Part shown: in pieces, positions 17,119 to 26,542 of the stretch | Numbering within the stretch: the first letter of the stretch is position 1 | Layout of the letters: every line of letters starts with the position of its first letter | DNA from: Flavipsychrobacter sp. | Lineage (GTDB): Bacteria; Bacteroidota; Bacteroidia; Chitinophagales; Chitinophagaceae | Length of the DNA stretch: 64,000 nt | Assembly: GCA_016786665.1 (NCBI GenBank) | Contig: JAEUVZ010000059.1 | Location: forward strand, 1 to 64,000 | Direction: 5' to 3' | Translations under genes and position numbers: made by a program | The notes under the pieces: model-generated | Databases searched by the model: none | What the model was told of the DNA's origin: nothing | Seen by the model: only the letters and a program-made list of their open reading frames with translations

Positions 17119-18459
17119 TTAATTTTTATTGATTTCTGGATTCCGGAGCCATTTTTCCCGTGCGTGGCGGAGCAGGACGATGATGTTGGTGGCCGGGAGC
17201 AGCCATATAACCCGGTTATTCAGCCGGTCCCATACGTTTCCGAAAGTAGCGGTAACCCAGGCATTGCAGAAAAGAAACAGCAGCAGGAACGCATATGTGA
17301 CAAGGAGCTGCCGCTTGTGCGGAGAGACGCCTGCAATAATCAATACCCCGGCTGAAGAGGCCAGGAGTACCAGTATATAAAAGTTGTTGTATGGGTCGAT
17401 GCTTTTGGTAGAGGTGATTTGCGCACCGGTGCGGTATTCTTTCAGCTCGTGGGGGAAGAATGCCAGTATGGCGTCGTGAACGAACCGGGCCTGGTTGCCA
17501 TCGGGCTGTCCTACCTGCACCTGGCTGAGCTGGCGGAGGGTAGAGATGGCCGACTTCTGGGCAAACAAGCTTAGATACTTCGGGCTGGTAAATACACCGT
17601 GGATGATGGAATCGTACTGGGGTTTACTTTCATGCCAGCCGCCGGTTTGGTAGAGCGGCCCATCCATTGTCCAGAGGAAACCTACGGCGTTATCGGGGAA
17701 GTTTCCCTTGAATTGGCAGAGGGAGTAATTGTGTGTAGGGCACTCGTCTTCCAGGTATTGGTCGAGGATGCCGGTCTCTGCCAGTTTGGACATCATAAAT
17801 ACGTGGCTGCCGCGGGAGAAGGTGAAGGTGTTGTTGTATATCTTATTAAGCGTACACAGCGAAAGGAACGAAATGACACTGACGGAAATAAGCGTAAGGC
17901 TGCGGATGATGCGGGCTTTGTGCCGGAGGTAGAGGCTGTGCAGCAAAATAATTCCGGCGAAGCCGGCGAGTATAAGGAAATGAGAATTGTGCACGAGGGT
18001 GCAACAGGCGATGATGGCTATATAAAGAATACGTGTACGTAGTGAAGTGTCTTTCTCGTGGTAAAAGAGCATTACGGCGAGCAGCAATATAGCCCCGAAT
18101 ATATCGGGCATGAGCTGGCTGCTGACCCACGACACGCAGGTGCAGGAGGCTATGATGAGCAGATTGAGCAGTAGGTGGCGCAGGCCGGGCTCCGCACCAT
18201 ACAAGTGCCTGATGTAGCGTATGAGCAAAAAGGAAACAATGAGCGACTGTGCCAATACCGGGTACCAAAGCGATGCCCACAGGCTGCTGTGGCGAATGAA
18301 AACGCCGTAGAACGGAGGCCTGTCGACCGGCATACTGAAATGGAAACCGAAATTAATATAGGCCGCTGTATCGGCGGTAACCAGGGGATAGCCGTAGTGT
18401 AACGCTATCACCATCAGCAGTATAGCTCCGGAAATGGTGGCCAGTATCTTCGGTTTCAT
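17119..18459 (-). CDS. Multi-pass membrane protein, possible GT-C glycosyltransferase
   Basis: About 446 aa with roughly ten hydrophobic segments from the N terminus to the end. A short loop after the first helix holds an acidic residue (VTADTAAYI) followed by DRPPFYG, which resembles the first periplasmic loop of GT-C (dolichyl-/polyprenyl-phosphate sugar) glycosyltransferases, but I do not recognise a named family. The start is placed at the ATG at 18459; the frame is open to 18546, but the -7 element at 18502-18509 lies inside that extension. It is divergent from the GH3-type gene. Confidence 0.6.
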   Translation of the reverse strand: MKPKILATISGAILLMVIALHYGYPLVTADTAAYINFGFHFSMPVDRPPFYGVFIRHSSLWASLWYPVLAQSLIVSFLLIRYIRHLYGAEPGLRHLLLNLLIIASCTCVSWVSSQLMPDIFGAILLLAVMLFYHEKDTSLRTRILYIAIIACCTLVHNSHFLILAGFAGIILLHSLYLRHKARIIRSLTLISVSVISFLSLCTLNKIYNNTFTFSRGSHVFMMSKLAETGILDQYLEDECPTHNYSLCQFKGNFPDNAVGFLWTMDGPLYQTGGWHESKPQYDSIIHGVFTSPKYLSLFAQKSAISTLRQLSQVQVGQPDGNQARFVHDAILAFFPHELKEYRTGAQITSTKSIDPYNNFYILVLLASSAGVLIIAGVSPHKRQLLVTYAFLLLFLFCNAWVTATFGNVWDRLNNRVIWLLPATNIIVLLRHAREKWLRNPEINKN

Positions 18460-18501
18460 GAATATGATGTTAGGAGCTGCGCAGGGCCCGGGCCAAATTA
18501 T

Positions 18502-18509
18502 CAAAAATA
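18502..18509 (-). promoter_or_regulatory. Putative -7 element for the membrane protein gene
   Basis: TATTTTTG on the minus strand matches TAnnTTTG and would give a leader of about 36 bases before the ATG at 18459. On the opposite strand TAACTTTA (18526-18533) could serve the divergent GH3-type gene. No clear -33 boxes were found. Confidence 0.45.
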
Positions 18510-18546
18510 TGCGAGCAAGAAAAACTAACTTTAACGCCCAATCCAA

Positions 18547-20052
18547 ATGGCGGCAATGAAAATAAAGTCATTCCTCGCAAAGCCTTATGCTTCTATTGTA
18601 CACAATCGTATAAAGAAAGGTATGGCCACTGCGGTAGCTGATCAGCAGGCCACTCTGCAGTATTTGCTGAAAACAGGCGGCCGTACCACGATAGGGAATG
18701 ACCTGCACCTTAAGGATGTAAAAACCTACGAGGAATACAGGCAGGCGGTACCCGTGCGCGACTACGAGGCAATGCGCCCCTATATAGATATGATAAAGGA
18801 GGGAAAGGAAAGCGTGCTGTGGAAGGGGAAGCCTATCTACTTTGCCAAGACCTCCGGCACTACCAGTGGTGTAAAATATATCCCCATTACCAAAGATTCC
18901 ATTCCTTACCAGATAAACGCCGCCCGCGACGCGCTGCTGTGCTACATGTCGGAAAGTGGTAATACTGCTTTTGCCGACGGGAAGATGATATTCCTTTCCG
19001 GCTCTCCGGTGCTGGAACGGGTGGGCGGCATACCCACAGGACGGCTGAGCGGTATAGTAAACCATTATGTGCCTCGCTACCTGCGGGGGAACCAGCTACC
19101 CTCGTATGAAACCAACTGCATAGAAGACTGGGAGCAAAAGCTGGACAAGATAGTAGGCGAAACCCTGCATAAGAACATGACCCTCATCAGCGGCATACCG
19201 CCCTGGGTGCAGATGTACTTTGACTGGCTGAGCGAGCGTAGCGAAGGCAAGAAGATAAAGGAACTGTTCCCCAACCTGCAGGTGGTGGTGCATGGCGGAG
19301 TGAACTTTGAGCCCTACAGCGCCCGCCTGAAGGAAAGCCTGGGTGGGCATGTAGACTTTATAGAAACATTCCCGGCATCGGAAGGCTTCTTCGCTTTCCA
19401 GGATACGCAGACGGAAGAGGGCCTGCTGCTGAATACCAACTCGGGTATATTTTATGAGTTTATACCGGCGAATGAGGTATTTAACGAACACCCTACGCGG
19501 CTATCGCTGGGGGATGTAAAGGTGGGCGAAAACTATGCGCTTATCGTTAACAGCAACGCGGGGCTGTGGGGGTACAACATAGGCGATACGGTACGCTTTG
19601 TGAGTACCGACCCATACCGGCTGGTGGTGAGTGGCCGCATTAAACATTTTATTTCCGCCTTCGGGGAGCATGTGATAGGGGAAGAGGTGGATGCGGCAAT
19701 GAACAGCGCCGCCGCCAGGCATGGTGCGCGCATCACCGAATATACCGTAGCCCCTATGATACAAACTACCGGAGAGCTGCCCTACCACGAGTGGTTCGTA
19801 GAGTTTGAACACGAGCCGGATAACCTGGAAGCTTTCGCGAAGAGTATAGACGAGGCGCTGCGGGCTAAGAATATTTACTACGACGACCTGATAACGGGCA
19901 ATATATTGCAGCCACTAAAAGTGCGCCCTATGAAGAAGAACGCCTTTATAGACTATATGCGGTCGGTGGGTAAACTAGGCGGACAGAACAAAGTGCCAAG
20001 ACTGGGTAACGACCGGGCTATGGCAGAAGCACTGCAGCCCTGGAAAGCATAA
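18547..20052 (+). CDS. GH3 family (auxin-responsive-like) acyl-adenylating ligase
   Basis: 501 aa of the GH3 family, relatives of plant acyl-acid amido synthetases within the ANL adenylate-forming superfamily. Motifs: AKTSGTTSGVKYIPIT (ATP P-loop-like), the PASEGFFAFQ segment and IGDTVRFVS, and a C-terminal regulatory region. It should adenylate a carboxylic acid and pass it to an amine or another acceptor; bacterial substrates are mostly unknown. Two starts are possible: 18547 or the ATG at 18556 (MKIKSFLAKP), the latter fitting the family better. A strong terminator follows. Confidence 0.85.
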   Translation: MAAMKIKSFLAKPYASIVHNRIKKGMATAVADQQATLQYLLKTGGRTTIGNDLHLKDVKTYEEYRQAVPVRDYEAMRPYIDMIKEGKESVLWKGKPIYFAKTSGTTSGVKYIPITKDSIPYQINAARDALLCYMSESGNTAFADGKMIFLSGSPVLERVGGIPTGRLSGIVNHYVPRYLRGNQLPSYETNCIEDWEQKLDKIVGETLHKNMTLISGIPPWVQMYFDWLSERSEGKKIKELFPNLQVVVHGGVNFEPYSARLKESLGGHVDFIETFPASEGFFAFQDTQTEEGLLLNTNSGIFYEFIPANEVFNEHPTRLSLGDVKVGENYALIVNSNAGLWGYNIGDTVRFVSTDPYRLVVSGRIKHFISAFGEHVIGEEVDAAMNSAAARHGARITEYTVAPMIQTTGELPYHEWFVEFEHEPDNLEAFAKSIDEALRAKNIYYDDLITGNILQPLKVRPMKKNAFIDYMRSVGKLGGQNKVPRLGNDRAMAEALQPWKA

Positions 20053-20057
20053 CAGAA

Positions 20058-20085
20058 ACGCGGGGTGGAAACCCCGCGTTTTTTT
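20058..20085 (+). terminator. Intrinsic terminator of the GH3-type gene
   Basis: ACGCGGGGT (20058-20066) and ACCCCGCGT (20071-20079) around a GGAA tetraloop, followed by a run of T (20079-20085). It begins 5 bases after the stop. Confidence 0.92.
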
Positions 20086-20113
20086 CTTGATTCTACTAAT
20101 TAACTATTGCTGC

Positions 20114-21763
20114 TTATTGTTTCAGGAACCTGCCGGTGGCTGCATTGGCCCGGATGAAGTAAAGGCCTGCGGGTAAGGCAGTAATGTCTATAGCACCTCC
20201 GGGTATGGTGCGTACCTGCTTTACCAGGCGCCCATCGGATGAGTAGATAGATGCGTTGCTGCCGGCCTCTATGCCTTGCAGGTAGAGGGTGTTGCCGGCA
20301 GGGTTGGGGTAAAGGAGCAATTCGGTAGGTAAAGGGGCAGCACTAACAACCGATACCGGCGCTGCCTGGCGCAGGCGGTGCAGGTGTGCATCAGCGCCCA
20401 AATCGGCTGCTATGAGCGCATTGGTAGCTTCGTAGTCGCAATCGATGGTATCGTAAAAAGTGCCGGCAAGGTAGATGCCGCCTAAGGGGTCTAGCGCGAG
20501 CGCATAGTTTACCTGCGCATCGGATGTAGACGAGTACTTCATGAATACTTGTGCGCCGGAGGTGTCGTATTTTCCTACAAACATGTCTGCCGCATTTGAG
20601 GTGACCAGGTTCACCTGGGTGGATGCTGTATCCGCGTTCATGTCAATAGAGCCATTGATGGCACCGCAGATGTAGAAGTTCTCGTCAGCGTCTGTTTTAA
20701 CATCGTAGATGATGCAATTGTTCCCCGGGGCAAACGTGGGGTGGTACAAGGCGACAAATTTTTCATCTTGTCCTGTTTCCGAGAGGCGCATCAGCAGGCC
20801 CAGCGCCTGCATGTTGGTATAGCCTGTTACATAAACTTTGTTGTCTCCGCCTATGTGTACAGAAGTGGGTTCATCGGTGTACATCCCGTTGAAGAAGCCA
20901 CTATTCAGCCATGTATAGCCGCCGAGGGTATTGAATTTACAGGTAAAAATATCGGAGCCGCCGTTGGCAGTGTCGTTGACTGTTCCCACTCCGGGGTCGA
21001 AGTCTACCACGCCCTGGTAATAACCGGTAATAACCGGGTCTCCGTTGGTGTCTATCGCTATGGCAACGCCGCCATCGAATGAGGTGCCCCCTACGGAACG
21101 CGACCATTTAAAAGCTCCCGTGCTGTCGAACTTTGTAAGGAATATGTCTTTCTGGCCCTGCGATATATGGCTTATCATGGTGATGCCGTGATCGGGGCTC
21201 ATGGTGCCGAAATAATACCCGGTAATAAATACGTTGCCGTCGGCGTCGCAGGCTACACCGTTGGTATATATTTCGGCTGTTCCGCCCTGCTGGCGTACCC
21301 AAAGGAGGCTGCCATTGTTGTCGTACTTAGCTACAAACCCATCTGCTACCCCCAGAAAGGCAAGGTTGGTGGGATTGCCGCCCGGATTAAAATTCATGGT
21401 AGTAGTGAAGGCACCACAAAGTATTACGTTGCCGTTATTATCTACCGCAATGCCGCGGGCTGCCTCATTGTTAACGCCACCCATTGTCTTTATCCATTGA
21501 ACGGCACCATTGGAGTCGGCTTTGGCGAAAAACAGGTCGGTGGCGCCATTAGCTAAGACCATGCTGTCGTTGGTGGTGGGGTCAATGTCGATACTGCCGT
21601 TGAAATCGCCGAATACGTATATGTTTCCTGAGGCGTCGGTAGCGATATCGCGAATTACCGCTTCGCCGCTTCCTTTGAATGATTGAGCCCAGTCGAAGCT
21701 CTGCGCCCTGGCAGAGAACATAGTAGTGATAAGCGTGCAGGAAATAAGTAAGCGTCTTTTCAT
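20114..21763 (-). CDS. Secreted SBBP/beta-propeller protein with T9SS sorting domain
   Basis: 549 aa from the ATG at 21763, giving a clear signal peptide (MKRRLLISCTLITTMFSARA). Repeats of about 50-55 residues of the type 'DASGNIYVFGDFNGSIDIDP' and 'AKADSNGAVQWIKTMGG' form a beta-propeller (SBBP-like). The last 75 residues are a type A T9SS sorting domain: LLLYPNPAGNTLYLQG, then SSDGRLVKQV and LPAGLYFIRA. It should be exported across the outer membrane and attached to the surface or released. It lies just downstream of the LytTR regulator gene on the same strand, beyond a terminator. Confidence 0.88.
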   Translation of the reverse strand: MKRRLLISCTLITTMFSARAQSFDWAQSFKGSGEAVIRDIATDASGNIYVFGDFNGSIDIDPTTNDSMVLANGATDLFFAKADSNGAVQWIKTMGGVNNEAARGIAVDNNGNVILCGAFTTTMNFNPGGNPTNLAFLGVADGFVAKYDNNGSLLWVRQQGGTAEIYTNGVACDADGNVFITGYYFGTMSPDHGITMISHISQGQKDIFLTKFDSTGAFKWSRSVGGTSFDGGVAIAIDTNGDPVITGYYQGVVDFDPGVGTVNDTANGGSDIFTCKFNTLGGYTWLNSGFFNGMYTDEPTSVHIGGDNKVYVTGYTNMQALGLLMRLSETGQDEKFVALYHPTFAPGNNCIIYDVKTDADENFYICGAINGSIDMNADTASTQVNLVTSNAADMFVGKYDTSGAQVFMKYSSTSDAQVNYALALDPLGGIYLAGTFYDTIDCDYEATNALIAADLGADAHLHRLRQAAPVSVVSAAPLPTELLLYPNPAGNTLYLQGIEAGSNASIYSSDGRLVKQVRTIPGGAIDITALPAGLYFIRANAATGRFLKQ

Positions 21764-21788
21764 GTTATTTGCTTTTAGTAACACAAAA

Positions 21789-21819
21789 ATGCGACGGTAG
21801 CCGAGTGGCACCGTCGCAT
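21789..21819 (-). terminator. Intrinsic terminator of the LytTR regulator gene
   Basis: ATGCGACGGT (21789-21798) pairs perfectly with ACCGTCGCAT (21810-21819); on the minus strand it is followed by TTTTTGTG. It closes the kinase-regulator operon before the propeller gene. Confidence 0.85.
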
Positions 21820-21857
21820 AGTTTCCGAAAGGTAGTTTTGGTTTTCCCGGGGACAGT

Positions 21858-22622
21858 TTACTTCGTAAGCCGGAGCTCTTTAAGCAGGGCTTCGAAGTCT
21901 TGTTTCTTTTCGCGCGAAAGCGGAATAGCCAGGTTGTTTTCCATTATTATTGTGGATTCGCCCTTGTTGTATTTCTTTATAAAATTGATGTTGAGCAGGT
22001 AGGAGCGGTGCGGACGGAAGAAAATCTGCCTGTTCTGGAGTATTTCCTCAAAGGTTCGCATAGGTTTGCTTACAAGCAGGCGGGAGCCATTGCGCAGGAA
22101 AACATTAGTGTACACCCGGTCCGCCTCAAACATCATAATGTCTGCTACTTCAATAAAGAGCAGCCCATCGCTCATGGGGAGTGCGATTTTTCGTACTTCT
22201 TCTTCCCGGATGGCTTCCTTCATCACCTCCAGCCGCTCTTTAATGTTGGATAGCAACCGCCGTTCCTGTACTTTCTTTACGGCGTTCTGAAGGCTTTCTA
22301 TCTCCAGGGGCTTGAGCAGGTAGTCTACCGCAGACACCTCAAAGGCGCGGACCGAGTATTTATCGTAAGCGGTGGCAAATACAATTTCGAAGGTTATGTC
22401 TTTAATGAAATTGAGTAGTTCAAACCCGTTGTAGTCGGGCATTTCCACATCCAGGAAAACTACATCCGGGTTGTGCCTGTTGATGGCCAGTACCCCTTCG
22501 GGCACATTGGCGCAGGCGGCCACTACCGATACCCCTTCACAATACTGGCGCAATAAAGAGGCAAGTGTTATCCTTGCCCCTTCTTCGTCGTCTATAATAA
22601 CCGCTCTTAACTGATTGTTCAC
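21858..22622 (-). CDS. LytTR-type response regulator
   Basis: 254 aa. Receiver domain with acidic pair Asp11/Asp12, phospho-acceptor Asp58 (FLDVEMPD) and Lys in LLKPLE; C-terminal LytTR DNA-binding domain (about 140-250; ...RPHRSYLLNINFIKKYNKGES). The start codon is GTG at 22622; no earlier ATG fits. It lies 12 bases after the secreted-protein gene and is the likely partner of the histidine kinase two genes upstream. LytTR regulators typically bind paired imperfect direct repeats in promoters; targets are not evident here. Confidence 0.92.
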   Translation of the reverse strand: MNNQLRAVIIDDEEGARITLASLLRQYCEGVSVVAACANVPEGVLAINRHNPDVVFLDVEMPDYNGFELLNFIKDITFEIVFATAYDKYSVRAFEVSAVDYLLKPLEIESLQNAVKKVQERRLLSNIKERLEVMKEAIREEEVRKIALPMSDGLLFIEVADIMMFEADRVYTNVFLRNGSRLLVSKPMRTFEEILQNRQIFFRPHRSYLLNINFIKKYNKGESTIIMENNLAIPLSREKKQDFEALLKELRLTK

Positions 22623-22634
22623 GCTATAAAAATA

Positions 22635-23426
22635 TTATTTACCGAGTATATACTCGCCTTTTTTACACATTCCTTCATCTACCGTGAACAGCGTACTTAT
22701 TACGTGCTGGTCTTTGTCGGTGCGATAGACCTTTTTGCCGGCATAAGTGCCGCATTGTATGTCGTATCCTGCATTGGGCTGTATCTTGCTCATGGCGCCG
22801 GAGCCTTCTACTTTAATATATACCTCTCCGCCGGTTTTGTTCACTACTCTTACCTTGCCCGATAGTTTGCCGGAGGAAGAGGAAGCAGATGACGCGCTTC
22901 CGCTGGCGGAGGGTGTTTCTACTGTGGCGCGGATGGCTTTTAATTTTTCGTAGAAGGCGCGCGCTGTGGCTTCATCTTTAAAAGACATATCGAGCTTGTC
23001 GGTAGAGGAAACCAGTTGAGGCTGGGTGGAGCGGCTGCAGAAGAACTCCTGGAAGATGTACTTGTGGCCGGAAACGACCGGCAGTGATACCTTGTGTATC
23101 TTTTCTGAGCCATTCATCCAGTGGAATGCATCGAAGTAAGGGCTTCCGTTGGCGATGATACCAATGTGCATTTTCCACTTTTTCAGCATATCGAGCGATT
23201 TGTCTTCGTTTTCCCGGAAGATAGTGTAGATGACCGTATCGCCTTCTATACCGGCAAACACGTGGCGGGTCTTTTTATCGTAGTCGTCCAGGTATTCGCA
23301 TATTTTGTCTCCTTCGGCGGTCATACTGAACCCATTGCACTCGTAGGTGCGTTTTGCGTTGCCTTGTGCGACAGCATTGGATATGCCTGCGGCAATGATC
23401 GCCGCCATAAGAATGTACTTTTTCAT
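22635..23426 (-). CDS. Secreted protein of unknown function between kinase and regulator
   Basis: 263 aa with a signal peptide (1-20, ...SNAVA). The mature protein has an N-terminal region with paired Cys (YECNGF, KICEYL), a stretch with FCSRSTQPQ, a Ser/Ala/Gly-rich linker (about 173-190, SASGSASSASSSSG) and a C-terminal module starting KVRVVNKTGGEVYIKVEG with two further Cys (IQCGTYAG, MCKKGEY). I recognise no family. It is encoded between the sensor kinase (89 bases upstream) and the response regulator (12 bases downstream), so a role as ligand, ligand-binding partner or output of that system is a reasonable guess. Confidence 0.7.
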   Translation of the reverse strand: MKKYILMAAIIAAGISNAVAQGNAKRTYECNGFSMTAEGDKICEYLDDYDKKTRHVFAGIEGDTVIYTIFRENEDKSLDMLKKWKMHIGIIANGSPYFDAFHWMNGSEKIHKVSLPVVSGHKYIFQEFFCSRSTQPQLVSSTDKLDMSFKDEATARAFYEKLKAIRATVETPSASGSASSASSSSGKLSGKVRVVNKTGGEVYIKVEGSGAMSKIQPNAGYDIQCGTYAGKKVYRTDKDQHVISTLFTVDEGMCKKGEYILGK

Positions 23427-23515
23427 TTGTCTGAGATTTAGGATGCAAGTATCCGCCAGGGCGGCGATTGCCGGATGCAGTATTTTCCCGGCTGCCTGTT
23501 CTGCTTTCCCAATCG

Positions 23516-26416
23516 TTATATGGGTATGCGTATGGTAACCCTTGTGCCGGAGGGTTGGCCGGCATCATAGAGGTCGGCAACCTCGAAGCTGTAGCGGTTG
23601 CTGGTGTAGGCGTTAAGGAGCTCTATGCGCTTTTCCGTGGCACCGGTAGCAAACGAACGGTGGTGCTGGCCTGAACGCTCGCGAATTTCTGAAGATTTTT
23701 TGCGGCCTATGCCATTATCGGTAATGGTGCATACCAGGAAGGTGTCTTTGTGAAATCGGATATCCAGTAGTTTATCACCTTTCTTGTGCAGCAGACCATG
23801 CTTAATGGCATTTTCAATAAATGGCTGCAGTATCATGGAAGGAAGCAGTGTGTTGTAGGAGTCTATGTTATCGCTGATGCTGATGTGGTAGGAGAAGCCC
23901 GCGCCGAACCGGAATTGCTCCAGGGATAGATAGAGCTCCAGGATGTCGATTTCGTCTTGCAGGGTGATGTGCTCGGCATCGGAAGCGTCCAGTACCTTGC
24001 GCATTAGTTTGCTGAACTTATTGAGATAGAGATTGGAGTTCTTTACGTCGTTGTTGATAATGAACGCTTGTATAGAATTGAGCGCGTTGTACATAAAGTG
24101 TGGGTTCATTTGCGCTTTTAATGCCGTGAGCTGCGATGCTATCAATTTGTTTCGTTCTTCCGCTTTCCGTTTCACATATCGCAGCCGCGCGCGGAAGATA
24201 AGGGCTACGCCCAGTATGATGAGGCAGAGCACAAGCGCTATGAACCACCATTGCTGCCATACAGGAGCTGATACGTGAATAGCTAGCTGCGCCGGCTCCA
24301 GGGTTTGCACGCCGTCTTCGTTCGCGGCAAATACGAGAAACAGGTAGTCGCCCGGGGGAAGCGAAGAGAAGTTGACCTGCGGATTGTTGCCATTAATGTA
24401 ATGCCAATCATCGTCGAAGCCACTGAGCAGGTACCGGTATCTGAAATTTCCCCGGCTGCGGAATGAAGCAGCGGAAAATCCGATGGTTAGGTTATTGTCG
24501 CTGTGCTTAAGCGAAATACTCAGTGATGATGGCAGACGTTCGTTATTCTTCCTTATCCAGGTGATTTTTACAGATGGGGGAACCGGATTGGCATAATGCC
24601 CCTGCAGAGGTATTGTAATGATGCCACGAATAGTAGCGGCATAGAGCATAGTATCAAGAAACACCAGTGCATTGACCTCTTTGCAGGCTACCCCGTCGTA
24701 TTCATTAATGAGGTCTGTTTTCCTGCTTTGGAGGTTCACAACGCTGATGCCGGCGAGGGTGGCGGCAAACAATGTATTGCCGGATTTTTCCAGGGCCTTA
24801 ATGGCCAGGTCGGGTAGTGCATGGAAGGAAGTGACCATCCTGCCATTGTGGTAGGCCAGTACCCCGTTGTTGGTGGTGCCTACCCACAGGGTGTCGTTAT
24901 CGTAGAGCAGGCAGGAAGCATAAACGGGTTGATCCTCGAACGTGATGGGGCTGTTGATTCCGTTTTTGCAGGCAAATAGCCCGTCGGTACAGGCAAAGTA
25001 TACCCGCTGTTCCGCGGAGCTGTAAGCTACTTTTTTGCCGCCCTTTTTCCTTGTCACGGTTCGTGTCCACCGTTTGCCCTGGCGCACCACAAATCCGGTG
25101 GAGTGAGAACCCGTGTAGAAGATGGTGTCGCCTACCAATACGAAGTCACGGGTATTGTTGAGTTCAGGGACCGTTTCTGCCCGGCCATTGTAATAGATAT
25201 TAAAGTTGCCCTGTGCAATGTATAATTTACCCCCTTGCTCCGCCATTTTTTTTACAGCGCGGTTTTGCGCTCCCGCCTGCGTTCCTGTGGCTGTCATCTG
25301 GTGGCCGGGAACCGAGAGTGTGTAACTATCGCCCGTGTACGTTCCCACGAGTAATCCCGTCCGTCCGCGCGCCAAAGCGGATATGTTCTCGTCGGTAAGC
25401 GGCGAATTGAGGGTGTTGAAGACCTGTACCCCCGGTGCGGGCATTACAAAAATGCCATCCTGCAGGGAGGTGAACCAATAGTTGCCTTCCCGGTCGGGGA
25501 AGCACCAGGATATTTTTTTCCCGGGGAAAAGCAGGTTGGGTGGTTGCTGATCCTGGTAGCCGGGACTTAATATCCTGGCACCTTCAGAAGTACACAGGAT
25601 AGGCCCGAGGGGTGTTTCTGCGATGATGTAGCATTGAGCGTCGTCAGCAATTTTGTAGTCGGCAACGTGCCGGTGAATACCATTGGTGATATCTTCCAGG
25701 TGGTAGCTTCTCCGGGGGCGGGTTTCTACATAGAGATACATTCTATTGCCTATGCGCAGCAGGGTATTGATATTGCCAGGGGCAGGAGCGTTCACTACCC
25801 GGGTCTTGAATGTGCGGGCATGGATGATGGCGTAGTTGCCGGACAGGTCGCTGGCGTAGATGCGGCCATCGGCACCACACTCTATATCCGACCAGAGATT
25901 TCCGGCGAAAAGGCGGGAGAAGTTCAGCTCTTGCAGCAATTTTCCGTTGTTGTTCACCACCAGCAATGCGGAATCGGTGGCTATCCATGCGTTCCCTGCC
26001 TGGTCTATGGTGTAGGAAGGGAAAGTGGTTGCGGTGCGCGAATCGTTGTAGATGATGGCCAGTGAGTCTGCACCCGGTGGAACGTGGAATATCTGCCCGG
26101 TGAAGTTCTGGCACCAGGTGCCACCCTGCCGGTCGATAACGATGTTGGAAACAGATTTGCTGTTTTGCCTCCTGTTGGTAAATGCCACAAACCGTAAGCC
26201 GTCGTAGCGGAAGAGGCCGGCATCGCAGGCAATCCAGATGTATCCAAAACTATCCTGCCGCACCTGGTAAACCTCGTTGGAAGGCAGGCCGTTCTCATTA
26301 TTGAGGTTGTAGAAATAGGGGTGTTGGGCGCTACCTGTAAGCGTGCACAAGAATAGCGCTGCATACAGGAAGCATATACGCAGTATGAAATGAATAGAAT
26401 ATGCACCGGCAGGCAT
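23516..26416 (-). CDS. Propeller-type sensor histidine kinase (LytS/His_kinase family)
   Basis: About 966 aa. Signal peptide (about 1-30), a large periplasmic sensor of two-bladed-propeller type with Reg_prop-like repeats (GLPSNEVYQVRQDSFGYIWIA, ...GLFRYDGLRF) to about residue 645, a Y_Y_Y domain (about 650-715), a membrane helix (723-741), then a His_kinase domain with the H box MNPHFMYNALNS (phospho-His773), the N box PFIENAIKHG and the G box ITDNGIGRKKS. The ATG at 26416 is preferred over a TTG at 26422. Unlike hybrid two-component systems of Bacteroides, the regulator is a separate protein. Confidence 0.9.
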   Translation of the reverse strand: MPAGAYSIHFILRICFLYAALFLCTLTGSAQHPYFYNLNNENGLPSNEVYQVRQDSFGYIWIACDAGLFRYDGLRFVAFTNRRQNSKSVSNIVIDRQGGTWCQNFTGQIFHVPPGADSLAIIYNDSRTATTFPSYTIDQAGNAWIATDSALLVVNNNGKLLQELNFSRLFAGNLWSDIECGADGRIYASDLSGNYAIIHARTFKTRVVNAPAPGNINTLLRIGNRMYLYVETRPRRSYHLEDITNGIHRHVADYKIADDAQCYIIAETPLGPILCTSEGARILSPGYQDQQPPNLLFPGKKISWCFPDREGNYWFTSLQDGIFVMPAPGVQVFNTLNSPLTDENISALARGRTGLLVGTYTGDSYTLSVPGHQMTATGTQAGAQNRAVKKMAEQGGKLYIAQGNFNIYYNGRAETVPELNNTRDFVLVGDTIFYTGSHSTGFVVRQGKRWTRTVTRKKGGKKVAYSSAEQRVYFACTDGLFACKNGINSPITFEDQPVYASCLLYDNDTLWVGTTNNGVLAYHNGRMVTSFHALPDLAIKALEKSGNTLFAATLAGISVVNLQSRKTDLINEYDGVACKEVNALVFLDTMLYAATIRGIITIPLQGHYANPVPPSVKITWIRKNNERLPSSLSISLKHSDNNLTIGFSAASFRSRGNFRYRYLLSGFDDDWHYINGNNPQVNFSSLPPGDYLFLVFAANEDGVQTLEPAQLAIHVSAPVWQQWWFIALVLCLIILGVALIFRARLRYVKRKAEERNKLIASQLTALKAQMNPHFMYNALNSIQAFIINNDVKNSNLYLNKFSKLMRKVLDASDAEHITLQDEIDILELYLSLEQFRFGAGFSYHISISDNIDSYNTLLPSMILQPFIENAIKHGLLHKKGDKLLDIRFHKDTFLVCTITDNGIGRKKSSEIRERSGQHHRSFATGATEKRIELLNAYTSNRYSFEVADLYDAGQPSGTRVTIRIPI

Positions 26417-26542
26417 GGCCAAATATAATTTTTTTCGCCACTTTATTACAATGCTGTTTTCCGAACGGGGGCGGTATTACAGAAAAGTTATTGAAGATGT
26501 GTTTATATTAGTGTGAAGTGGTGATTTACACGTCTTATAAGC

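Noticed and set aside
26420-26427. TATATTTG as promoter of the sensor kinase gene
   Set aside because: Transcription from it would begin at or past the only reasonable start codon (26416). It is kept out unless the message is leaderless.
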